NCBI RefSeq assembly: GCF_000226975.2
Contig: NZ_CP019285.1
Location: 2,046,001 to 2,110,000 of the forward strand
DNA length: 64,000 bases
Origin: Halobiforma lacisalsi AJ5
GTDB taxonomy: Archaea; Halobacteriota; Halobacteria; Halobacteriales; Natrialbaceae
Reading direction: 5' to 3'
Notes under the pieces: model-generated
Told to the model about the DNA's origin: nothing
The model's database searches: none
What the model saw: only the letters and a program-made list of their open reading frames with translations
Program-made: the position numbers and the translations under genes
Shown here: positions 25,617 through 33,133 of the stretch, piece by piece
How the letters are laid out: the number at the start of each line of letters is the position of its first letter
Position numbering within the stretch: the stretch's first letter is position 1

Positions 25617-26737
25617 TCCGCGTCACCTCCTAGGCCCGTCCGCTGTGCGAGCATCCGGAACAGTTCCGGGACGGCGACGAACAGGACGACCAGTCCGACG
25701 ATGCCGTCGATCAACTGGACGGGCACGTCGCTGTTGATCTGGACGTGTGAGCCGGCCGACTCGAGGCCGCCGAACAGCAGTCCCGCGGGGATGACGCCGA
25801 CGGGGTTGTTCGCCGCAAGCAGACTGACCGCGATGGCGTCGAACCCGTAGTTGCCGATCCCCGACGGATCGGTGAAGTACCCCTGGATCATGATCGCGAA
25901 GATCGCACCCGCCAGGCCGGCGACCATCCCGGAGAAGGTCATCGTCGAGACGATCATCCGTTTCGCGTCCACGCCCGAGTAGGTCGCGGCGCGCTCCTGG
26001 TGGCCGCTGGTCACCATGTCGTAGCCGAACCGGGTTCGGGTCATGATCGCGGCGACGAGCGCGACGACCGCGAGCGTGACGACGATCCCGACGATGGAGA
26101 GGTTCGGATCGTCGAACAGGATCGACGGAAACCCGACGTTGTCCGGAAGTCGCTCTGTTCGGGTCGCCGTCGCCTCCGGATCGCCGAACCGGCCGGCGAC
26201 GAGCCAGCCGACGAACCCGATGGCGATGAAGTTCAGCATGATCGTCGTGATGATCTCGTTCGCGTCGCCGTAGGCCTTCAACACGCCCGGGAACGCGGCG
26301 TACAGGCCGCCGGCGACGATGGCCGCGACCGTCCCGACGACGACCAGTACGACGCCGCCGATCGTCCCCTCGGGCAGGTACGGCGCGAGCGAGACGATCG
26401 TGACGACGGTCGTGAAGCCGCCGACGACGAACTGTCCCTGGACGCCGATGTTGAACACGCCCGCACGGAAGGCGATGGCTACGGCGACCCCGGCGAGCAC
26501 GAAAAGCACCGAGTACCGCAGCGTCCGCGCCACAGCCCGGCCGCTCCCGAACGAGCCGACGATCAACTGATAGGCGAACCGCGCCGGGTTGTGCCCCGCC
26601 GCCGCGACGATCACCAGGCCGATGAGCAACGCAAGCGCCGTCGACGCGATCGCGATGCCGATCCGCTCGAGGACGGACGCCTCGAGCATCCGCGATGCCG
26701 CGCGATCGAGCACCGAACTACCCGTTCGCTCGCTCAC
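25613..26737 (-). CDS. BMP/Nup-type ABC transporter permease (first permease)
   Basis: A 374-residue permease of the same family as its downstream neighbour. It has AIAFRAGVFNIGVQGQFVVGG (about residues 88-108), the NEIITTIMLNFIA segment (about 160-172), and the cytoplasmic SGHQERAATYSGVDAKRM loop (about 246-263). It starts with GTG, and that start overlaps the ATPase stop (GTGA). Nucleoside importers of this class use two different permeases, as here. The preceding gene supplies ATP hydrolysis and the lipoprotein supplies substrate. Confidence 0.91.
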   Translation of the reverse strand: MSERTGSSVLDRAASRMLEASVLERIGIAIASTALALLIGLVIVAAAGHNPARFAYQLIVGSFGSGRAVARTLRYSVLFVLAGVAVAIAFRAGVFNIGVQGQFVVGGFTTVVTIVSLAPYLPEGTIGGVVLVVVGTVAAIVAGGLYAAFPGVLKAYGDANEIITTIMLNFIAIGFVGWLVAGRFGDPEATATRTERLPDNVGFPSILFDDPNLSIVGIVVTLAVVALVAAIMTRTRFGYDMVTSGHQERAATYSGVDAKRMIVSTMTFSGMVAGLAGAIFAIMIQGYFTDPSGIGNYGFDAIAVSLLAANNPVGVIPAGLLFGGLESAGSHVQINSDVPVQLIDGIVGLVVLFVAVPELFRMLAQRTGLGGDAE

Positions 26738-28305
26738 GCCTGAACACCTCTATCGGTCTCGCCGTCGCTCGTCTCCTCGAGCGACTGGCCGGCCATCAGC
26801 AGGCCGATCTCCTCCTCGGTGACCGCCTCCGGATCGACGATGTCGATGAACTCACCTTCGTACATGACCGCGATGCGGTCGGCCAGTTTCCGGATCTCTT
26901 CGAGCTTCGAGGAGACGACGACGATCGCCAGTCCCTCGTCACGGAGTTCGATCAGTCGATTGTGGATGAACTCGATCGAGCCGATGTCGACCCCACGGGT
27001 CGGGTGGGAGGCGATCATGACCTCCGGGTCGTGTCCGATCTCCCGACCGACGATGAACTTCTGCTGGTTCCCGCCGGACAGCGACGCCGCGTCGGTGTCG
27101 GGATTTGGCGGCTGGACGTCGAACTCCTCGATGATCTCTTCTGCATGGCGTCTGACCGCAGACCAGTCGAGGATCCCGTCGTCGGCATACGGCTCGACGG
27201 TCTGGTTCCCGAGCAGGGCGTTCCGGACGAGCGTGTAGTCCTGGACGAGCCCCTCGGTCTGTCTGTCCTCGGGGATGTAGGCGATGCCGGCTTCGATCCG
27301 GTCTCGACGGCTCATCCCGGTGATCTCCGTCCCTCGGAGCCGAACGGCGCCGTCCTCGACGGACCGAAGACCGGTGATCCCCTCGACGAGTTCGCTCTGG
27401 CCGTTCCCCTGAACGCCGGCGATGCCGAGAATTTCGCCCTCACGGACGGTCAGATCGACCCCGTGGACGGACTCGCGACCGCGATCGCTCCGCATTCGGA
27501 GTTCCTCGACCTCGAGGACGGAATCGCCGGTGCTCGTCTCTCGAGAGAGTCGGTCGAACACGACCTCGCGGCCGACCATCATTCTCGCCAGGTCCTGTTC
27601 GGTGGCCTCGTCGGCGGGGACGGTGCCGACGGCTTCGCCGTCCCGGAGGACGGTGATCTCGTCGGCGACCGAGAGCGCCTCATCGAGTTTGTGAGTGATG
27701 AAGATCAGCGATCGGCCGTCGTCCCGGAGATCGGTCATGACGTCGATCAGGCTCTCGACTTCCTGTGGCGTCAGCACTGCCGTCGGCTCGTCGAGGATGA
27801 GGACCTCCGCACCGCGGTAGAGGCTCTTGACGATCTCGACGCGCTGCTGGATGCCGAGGTCGAGTTCTTCGACCGGCGAGTCCAGATGCCGATCGACGTC
27901 GAAGTCGTACCGCGAACAGATCGCTTCGATCTCCTCGCGTGCGGCCGCCTCGTCGACCAGCCCGTTCTCGGTCGGCTCGTGGCCCAGTACGACGTTCTGA
28001 AGTACCGTCATCGGTTTCACGAGCTGGAAGTGCTGGTGGATCATGCCGACCCCGGCCTCCATCGCGTCCTTGGGCGACTCGAACGTCCGCGGTTTCCCGT
28101 CGACGTGGATCGTCCCCTCGTTCTGGTCGTAGAGCCCGTAGAGAACGCTCATGAGGGTCGTCTTCCCGGACCCGTTCTCGCCGAGCAGGGCGTGAATCGA
28201 CCCCTGGGAGACGGTGAGGTCGACGTCGTCGTTGGCGACGACGTCACCGAACCGCTTGGTGATCCCCTCGAGGTGGACTGCGGGCGGCGTACTATCTCTC
28301 GTCAT
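26734..28305 (-). CDS. BMP/Nup-type ABC transporter ATP-binding protein (two ABC domains)
   Basis: A 523-residue protein with two fused ATPase domains, as in sugar and nucleoside importers. Domain 1 has Walker A GENGSGKTTLM (about residues 48-58), the Q-loop, and Walker B VLILDEPTAVL (about 169-179). Domain 2 has a degenerate P-loop region (GVQGNGQSEL, about 303-312), the signature SLSGGNQQKF (about 418-427) and ASHPTRGVDI. One competent and one degenerate nucleotide site is normal for this class. It lies 37 bases after the binding-protein gene and overlaps the first permease. Confidence 0.93.
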   Translation of the reverse strand: MTRDSTPPAVHLEGITKRFGDVVANDDVDLTVSQGSIHALLGENGSGKTTLMSVLYGLYDQNEGTIHVDGKPRTFESPKDAMEAGVGMIHQHFQLVKPMTVLQNVVLGHEPTENGLVDEAAAREEIEAICSRYDFDVDRHLDSPVEELDLGIQQRVEIVKSLYRGAEVLILDEPTAVLTPQEVESLIDVMTDLRDDGRSLIFITHKLDEALSVADEITVLRDGEAVGTVPADEATEQDLARMMVGREVVFDRLSRETSTGDSVLEVEELRMRSDRGRESVHGVDLTVREGEILGIAGVQGNGQSELVEGITGLRSVEDGAVRLRGTEITGMSRRDRIEAGIAYIPEDRQTEGLVQDYTLVRNALLGNQTVEPYADDGILDWSAVRRHAEEIIEEFDVQPPNPDTDAASLSGGNQQKFIVGREIGHDPEVMIASHPTRGVDIGSIEFIHNRLIELRDEGLAIVVVSSKLEEIRKLADRIAVMYEGEFIDIVDPEAVTEEEIGLLMAGQSLEETSDGETDRGVQA

Positions 28306-28342
28306 TTCTGGATGTGTACATGCGAATGAAAAGCGGCGGTCG

Positions 28343-29443
28343 TTAGCAGCTGGTCGGCCCGCAGGTCAGTTCGATTTCGTCGTTTTCGAACGCTTCCTTC
28401 GCGTCCGCCAGAGTCTGTTCTACCGAGTCGGGCAGTTCGCCTTCGAACGCCTGTCCGACGACGAAGTCGATGCTGCCGTCCTCGATGCTCAGGTTCTGTT
28501 CCCCGACGACGCTCTCGAAGTCGTCTTCGACGACCGCCTCGGAGACCTGGTAGGTCGCTTCGTTGAGTGCCTTGACGGCGGAGCCGAGAATGACGTCCTG
28601 GTACTGCTCTTCCGTGACGGACTGGTCGACGTCGACCCCGAGCGCGAAGCGACCGTTGTCCTGCGCCGCCGAGAACGCGCCCGCACCGGCCGCCGACGCG
28701 GCGTGCCAGACGATATCCGCGCCGTCGTCGATCTGTGACTCGGCGACGTCGTTCGCCGCACCCGTGTCGGAGAAACTCCCGCCGTAGCCGGTCAGCACCT
28801 CGGCGTCGTCGTTGACCCACTCGACGCCCTCGACGTAGGACTGCTCGAAGGCCCGGATCAGCGGGATGTCCTCGCCGCCGACGAAGCCGACGATGGACTC
28901 GTCGGGGTTCGTCTCGCTATCTTCGTGGGCGAACTCCTCGTCGGTCATGACGCCAGCGACGACGCCCGCGAGGAACGACATCTCGTTGTTCATCTCGATC
29001 CAGCCGGAGACGTTGTCGGCACCGTCGATCATGTTGTTGATGAGCATCCAGTTCTGGTCCGGATACTGCTCGACGTTCGTCGCGAGCGGATCGGTGTGGT
29101 TGTCCCCGACGCAGATGATGAGGTCGTAACCGCTCTCGGCGGCGTCGGCCTGAGTCGACTCGTACTGGGCCTCTTCGGTCTCCTCGATGGTAGTGTACTC
29201 GAGGTCGAAGTCGTTCGACGCTTCCTCGAGTCCCTCGACCGCGTTGTCGTTGAACGCGTTGTCGTCGAAGCCGGCCGGACTCGAGATGATCGCAACGTTC
29301 GTCCCGGCACTCTCACCGTCGTCACCCATACAGCCAGCGATGGTCGTCGCGGTGATCGTCGCTGCACCCGAAGCGAGCACCGTCCGTCGACCGATACCTT
29401 CGGACTCCCCACCCGTTCGCTTGCCTTTGTGATCGCGTGGCAT
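28343..29443 (-). CDS. BMP-family ABC substrate-binding lipoprotein
   Basis: A 366-residue exported binding protein. The N-terminus has a twin-arginine motif (IGRRTVLASG) and a lipobox with the cysteine in TIAGCMG near residue 38, so it is a Tat-exported lipoprotein. After it come the Bmp/PnrA fold landmarks: AIISSPAGFDDNAFNDNAVEG near residue 51, DLIICVGDNHTDP, GWIEMNNEMSFLAGVVAG and FVGGEDIPLIRAFEQSYVEG. Members bind purine nucleosides or related compounds. Unusually, the protein ends CGPTSC, with two cysteines in the last six residues. First gene of its ABC operon. Confidence 0.92.
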   Translation of the reverse strand: MPRDHKGKRTGGESEGIGRRTVLASGAATITATTIAGCMGDDGESAGTNVAIISSPAGFDDNAFNDNAVEGLEEASNDFDLEYTTIEETEEAQYESTQADAAESGYDLIICVGDNHTDPLATNVEQYPDQNWMLINNMIDGADNVSGWIEMNNEMSFLAGVVAGVMTDEEFAHEDSETNPDESIVGFVGGEDIPLIRAFEQSYVEGVEWVNDDAEVLTGYGGSFSDTGAANDVAESQIDDGADIVWHAASAAGAGAFSAAQDNGRFALGVDVDQSVTEEQYQDVILGSAVKALNEATYQVSEAVVEDDFESVVGEQNLSIEDGSIDFVVGQAFEGELPDSVEQTLADAKEAFENDEIELTCGPTSC

Positions 29444-29468
29444 TATACTCGCAACCTCATAGTCGACT

Positions 29469-29480
29469 ATTATAAATTTA
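29469..29480 (-). promoter_or_regulatory. TATA box of the BMP transporter operon
   Basis: On the minus strand aaatttataata ends 26 bases before the ATG at 29443. The 29444-29661 gap is AT-rich and also holds a small inverted repeat (cgacg / cgtcg) near 29534-29546 that could be an operator; that part is speculative. Confidence 0.5.
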
Positions 29481-29661
29481 CTCCTGTGGACGTACTATTT
29501 CGTCTGAATCATTTCACCATAGAATTCACCCAACGACGAACCGTCGCTAACTTATCAAAAGTCAGAACAACTTCCGTTGTGAATCGAACCTTTATATATG
29601 AAGGCAGATAGAGCGGCGGGAACGATCCACCGAAAAACGAACTTGCTGTCGGGAGCCGTCG

Positions 29662-30777
29662 TCAGTCGTCGGCCGGCGTCGGCGCACCGCGTTCGACGTC
29701 GATCTCGCCCGCGTCGAGGTCCTCCTCGACGTTGCGGGCCGCTTCGACCATGTTCGCCATCTTGCCGTAGGCCACCTCTCGCGGGAGGAGCTTCACACCG
29801 CAGTCCGGCGAGACCACGAGCTGTTCCGGCGGGACGACCTCGAGTCCCTTCTTGATGTTCTCCTCGATCTGTTCGACGGACTCCACTTCCGCGACGTGGG
29901 CGTCACAGACGCCGAGCGCCAGGTCCTTCGTGAACTCGGGGTCCTTGAAGACGTCCAGCTGCTCGTAGTCGCCGTTGGCGAGCTCGAGGTCGAACTCGTC
30001 GACGGGGAACTCGAGGATCTCGGGGTAGATACGGGAGTAGTCGCCGTAACAGACGTGAAGGCCGATCCGCACTTCTTCGGGAACACCGTCGGACTCGTCC
30101 GACGAGCCTCCGCTCGCGTCGCTCGCGGAGATACCGTCGACGATGCGCTCGAGACACTCGCCGACGATGGCGTGGTCGTCGGGGGTCGTGGCGAGTGCGG
30201 GCTCGTCGATCTGGATGTACCGCGCGCCGGCGTCGACGAGTTTCTCGATCTCCTCGTTGACGAGGTCCGCGAGGTCGTAGGCGAGTTCCTCGTCGTCCTC
30301 GTAGGCCTCGTTAAAGGACCAGTTCGCGAGGGTGTACGGTCCGGTGATGGGAACCTTGACCGGGCGGTCGCTTGCCGCCGCAGTGAACTCGTACTCGTCG
30401 ACCAGCCAGTTCTCGTCGTACTCGACCTCGCGCACGACGGAGGGCTTGTCGAAGTAGTTGTGGCCCCAGACCTTCACGGGCCCGTTGAACTCGTAGCCCT
30501 CGATCCGGTGGGCGAAGAACTCGACCATCTCGTTTCTGCGCATCTCACCGTCGACGACGACGTCCAGGCCGGCGCGTTCGTGCTCGTCGGTGATGAGCCG
30601 TGCGGCGTCGTCTTTGGCCTCCTGCCAGTCCTCGGCGTCGAACTCGTGGTCGGGGTCCTGGTAGAGTTCCTTCGCGCGGTTGAGCCACTTGGGCTTCGGG
30701 TAGGAGCCGACGACGGTCGTCAGCAGGAAGTTGTCGTTCGGGTGGTCCTCGGGTCGGAACTGATCCTTGGTAGTCAT
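29662..30777 (-). CDS. metE: MetE-type methionine synthase (catalytic, zinc-binding half)
   Basis: A 371-residue homologue of the C-terminal half of cobalamin-independent methionine synthase, which methylates homocysteine. It has the TTVVGSYPKP opening (about residues 20-29), VDGEMRRNEMVEFF (about 75-88), ITGPYTLANWSF (about 144-155) and IQIDEPAL (about 189-196). The zinc ligands are present as LHVCYGD (about 239-245) and SPDCGVKLLP (Cys about 325). An Asp/Ser-rich insertion (about 212-228) precedes the zinc motif. Its ATG overlaps the stop of the upstream paralogue. In archaea the methyl donor is probably not a polyglutamate folate as in bacteria. Confidence 0.9.
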   Translation of the reverse strand: MTTKDQFRPEDHPNDNFLLTTVVGSYPKPKWLNRAKELYQDPDHEFDAEDWQEAKDDAARLITDEHERAGLDVVVDGEMRRNEMVEFFAHRIEGYEFNGPVKVWGHNYFDKPSVVREVEYDENWLVDEYEFTAAASDRPVKVPITGPYTLANWSFNEAYEDDEELAYDLADLVNEEIEKLVDAGARYIQIDEPALATTPDDHAIVGECLERIVDGISASDASGGSSDESDGVPEEVRIGLHVCYGDYSRIYPEILEFPVDEFDLELANGDYEQLDVFKDPEFTKDLALGVCDAHVAEVESVEQIEENIKKGLEVVPPEQLVVSPDCGVKLLPREVAYGKMANMVEAARNVEEDLDAGEIDVERGAPTPADD

Positions 30778-31778
30778 GCTGCTTTCACCTCCGCGAGGTC
30801 CGCGGCCTCGGCAAGGACGGCCAGTTTCTCCTCGAACTTGCCGTAGGGCAGGTAGAACGTCTCGGTGTTGGTCGTCAGGTAGACCGTCTCGAACTCCGTC
30901 ACCGGGATCTGGTCGTACACCCAGTCGACGCGGTCCCGGATCGCCTCGGGGTCCTCGACCAGCGTGTTCTGACCGTCGGCGAGCCCGAGCGAGACGGCGT
31001 CCGTCGCGCCGTACTCCTGGAGGTTGTAGACGTTGTCCTCCTGGTTCGCGACGAAGTCGAAGCCGACGGCGTCGATGTCGGCGTCGAGCAGGTGGGCGTA
31101 GACCTTCTCCTCGAGCGCGCCCCAGTAGGGCTGGACGACGACGTCGGCGTCGGTCGCGGACGCGACGGTGTCGATCGCCTCGCTAGCTCGTTCGTCGACG
31201 CCGTCTTCGGGCGCATTCTCGACCAGCGAGGGCTCGAGCAGGAACAGCGTCTCGTGGGTGGGGAACGCCTCGACCTCGCCGGCGAGGAAGTCCGCAATGG
31301 CTGCGAGGAAGTCGGCCTCGTCGCCGTAGTGTTCGTCGGTCGCGAGGTCGGCCAGCGAGTACGGGCCGGGGAGCACGGCCTGGAGGGCGTCGCCGCCGGC
31401 CAGTTCGGCTGCCGACTCGAGTTCGGAGGCGACGTCTCCGGAGAACGCCAGATCGTCCTGGACGACGGGTTCGCGATAGAAATTGTTGTTGTCGTAGTAG
31501 CGGACGATCCCGCGGGTCTCGACGGCGTCGTGAACCGCGAGCGGGTGCGCGAGCATGTCGTCCCACCGGAGCTGGCCCTCGACGACGCGGTCGAGGCCGG
31601 CCTCCCCCTGGATCCCGATCACTTCCTCGCGCGCCTCGTCGTAGGCCGCGGTGATCTCCTCGTCCTCGTCGCCGCTGATGAGGTCGCCCTTCTGGTGACC
31701 TTTCAGGTCCGAGAGGTCGTCTTTCGCCCAGTCCGGGAGCGGAAAGAGCCCCGGCGTGGTCGAGACGTAGTCAGTCAT
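30774..31778 (-). CDS. MetE N-terminal-domain-like protein lacking zinc ligands
   Basis: A 334-residue paralogue of the gene downstream, with the same barrel landmarks (PGPYSLADLA, QLRWDDMLAHPLAV, FLLEPSLV). The zinc-binding HxC is replaced by VVQPYWG and the second cysteine motif by TTNTETFYLP, so it cannot bind the catalytic zinc in the usual way. That is what is seen in the N-terminal domain of full-length MetE. The gene pair therefore looks like a split MetE whose two halves are co-translated (ATGA overlap). The start at 31778 is preferred over 31820. A TATA-like box on the minus strand lies at 31808-31817. Confidence 0.85.
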   Translation of the reverse strand: MTDYVSTTPGLFPLPDWAKDDLSDLKGHQKGDLISGDEDEEITAAYDEAREEVIGIQGEAGLDRVVEGQLRWDDMLAHPLAVHDAVETRGIVRYYDNNNFYREPVVQDDLAFSGDVASELESAAELAGGDALQAVLPGPYSLADLATDEHYGDEADFLAAIADFLAGEVEAFPTHETLFLLEPSLVENAPEDGVDERASEAIDTVASATDADVVVQPYWGALEEKVYAHLLDADIDAVGFDFVANQEDNVYNLQEYGATDAVSLGLADGQNTLVEDPEAIRDRVDWVYDQIPVTEFETVYLTTNTETFYLPYGKFEEKLAVLAEAADLAEVKAA

Positions 31779-31952
31779 CGTATACACGGCTAGGCTATAC
31801 CGCTGCTTAATATTTTTCATCCTGTTTGATGCGCATTAGTAATCCGCCGCGGCGACGTCGGTCGGTCCGAGGACCGGCTGGCCGCAGGATCACCGGTGTG
31901 AGTCGCCAGGGCAGCCGTCGAGAATTATACGCCCGGCCGCGATACGTCCGGT

Positions 31953-32804
31953 ATGGACCTCACTGTCGACCACGTTCCCTTCGCGTTCGGGGATCTCGAG
32001 TCGATCACCGAGGAGTTCGTTCGACTCGGACTCGAGCCCGAGTACGGCGGCGTCCACGGCAACGGCGTCACCCACATGAGCGTGCTCGGGTTCGACGATC
32101 GCTCGTACGTGGAACTGATCGCCGAACGCGAGGGGAAGAAAGGCGAGGACCACGACTTCTGGCCCGAACACATCCGTGCCGACGCGGGGCCGGCCGCGTG
32201 GTGTTGCCGCGTTCCCGACGTCCGCGAGGAGTGTAAACGGACCCTAGAGCGTGGCTACGCGGTCCACGGCCCGCTGTCGGGCTCGCGCGAGCGCGAGGAC
32301 GGAACGCTCGTCGAGTGGGAGATGGCCGAGTTCGGGTCGGGGGCCGACGAACGCGTGCCGTTCCCCTTCGTCATCGCCGACCGGACGCCGCTCTCCTATC
32401 GCGTCGAACCCGCCGCGAGCGTCTCCGGTGGACCCCTCGAGGGCATCGGCCAGGTCGTCCTCGGGGTCGACCCGAACCGACTCGAGGACGTGTTCCGAGC
32501 GTTCCGGGACTGCTACGGGATTCCGACGCCGATCCGCGACTCGCCGGCCGGGTTCGGTACCGTCGCGTCGGTCCCCGGTCAGCCGGTGGCGTTCGCGGCC
32601 CCTGACGGCGACGGCTGGCTCGCCGACCGCCTCGAGCGGTTCCCCGGCTCCCCGTGTAGCTGCCTGCTGGCGACCGAGGACCTCGAGGCCGTCCGGGAGG
32701 TCTACCCGCTGGGGGAGCCGCTCGAGTGGCCTGAGGGACAGGTCGCCTTCTTCGACTCGGACGTCCTCGGGCGGCGGCTGGGCGTCCTCGAGCGACAGTC
32801 CTGA
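31953..32804 (+). CDS. VOC-superfamily (glyoxalase-like) protein
   Basis: A 283-residue protein with two glyoxalase-like halves. The start MDLTVDHVPFAFGDL places a possible metal-ligand histidine at residue 7. A Y-V-E-L-I-A-E motif near 51-57 gives a possible Glu ligand. The second half repeats the pattern from about residue 160. The family covers dioxygenases, lyases and resistance proteins; the reaction here cannot be assigned. It is divergent from the MetE pair and followed by a strong hairpin. Confidence 0.8.
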   Translation: MDLTVDHVPFAFGDLESITEEFVRLGLEPEYGGVHGNGVTHMSVLGFDDRSYVELIAEREGKKGEDHDFWPEHIRADAGPAAWCCRVPDVREECKRTLERGYAVHGPLSGSREREDGTLVEWEMAEFGSGADERVPFPFVIADRTPLSYRVEPAASVSGGPLEGIGQVVLGVDPNRLEDVFRAFRDCYGIPTPIRDSPAGFGTVASVPGQPVAFAAPDGDGWLADRLERFPGSPCSCLLATEDLEAVREVYPLGEPLEWPEGQVAFFDSDVLGRRLGVLERQS

Positions 32805-33133
32805 TACGGATCCCTGTACCGGTGTATCGGCGCAACCGCGACCCGCGCGGCGGTTGCGCCGGAACTGACGGACAGTAAACCGTATGAATCGATCGCCGAC
32901 TTCGGGACTCGAACGGGTACCACCGAGAATCCTGGAATCCAGACGTCTGCACGAGCGCGTGAGAAGGCCTCGAGGCTCGGTCCAATTCGGTCGCCAAACG
33001 CGTTCTGGACACGATCACAGTCCTCGTCTAGCCCATGAAAGCCCAGTAGGTTGCTCCTACACGCCAAAACTATAGCCTTTCAACCGTTTTGAAGAGGTGC
33101 CTTACAATAAGCGTAGCCACGGCCCTTGCGGGC
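32805..33133. other. Intergenic region with hairpin and asnB promoter
   Basis: No gene is seen in these 329 bases. They hold the hairpin at 32829-32860, a tRNA-like but incomplete T-arm string (minus strand, about 32902-32916) that does not fold into a tRNA, and a TATA-like cttacaataa at 33101-33110 located 23 bases before asnB. Confidence 0.5.
32829..32860. terminator. 11-bp hairpin after the VOC gene
   Basis: A perfect 11-bp inverted repeat (ggcgcaaccgc / gcggttgcgcc) encloses a 10-base loop, 24 bases after the VOC stop. There is no T-run directly after it, so it may stabilise the transcript end and not act as a true terminator. Confidence 0.45.

Noticed and set aside
32900-32920. tRNA-like T-arm (gttcgagtccc, minus strand)
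   Set aside because: The T-stem does not pair beyond one base pair, and no acceptor, D or anticodon arms are found nearby.
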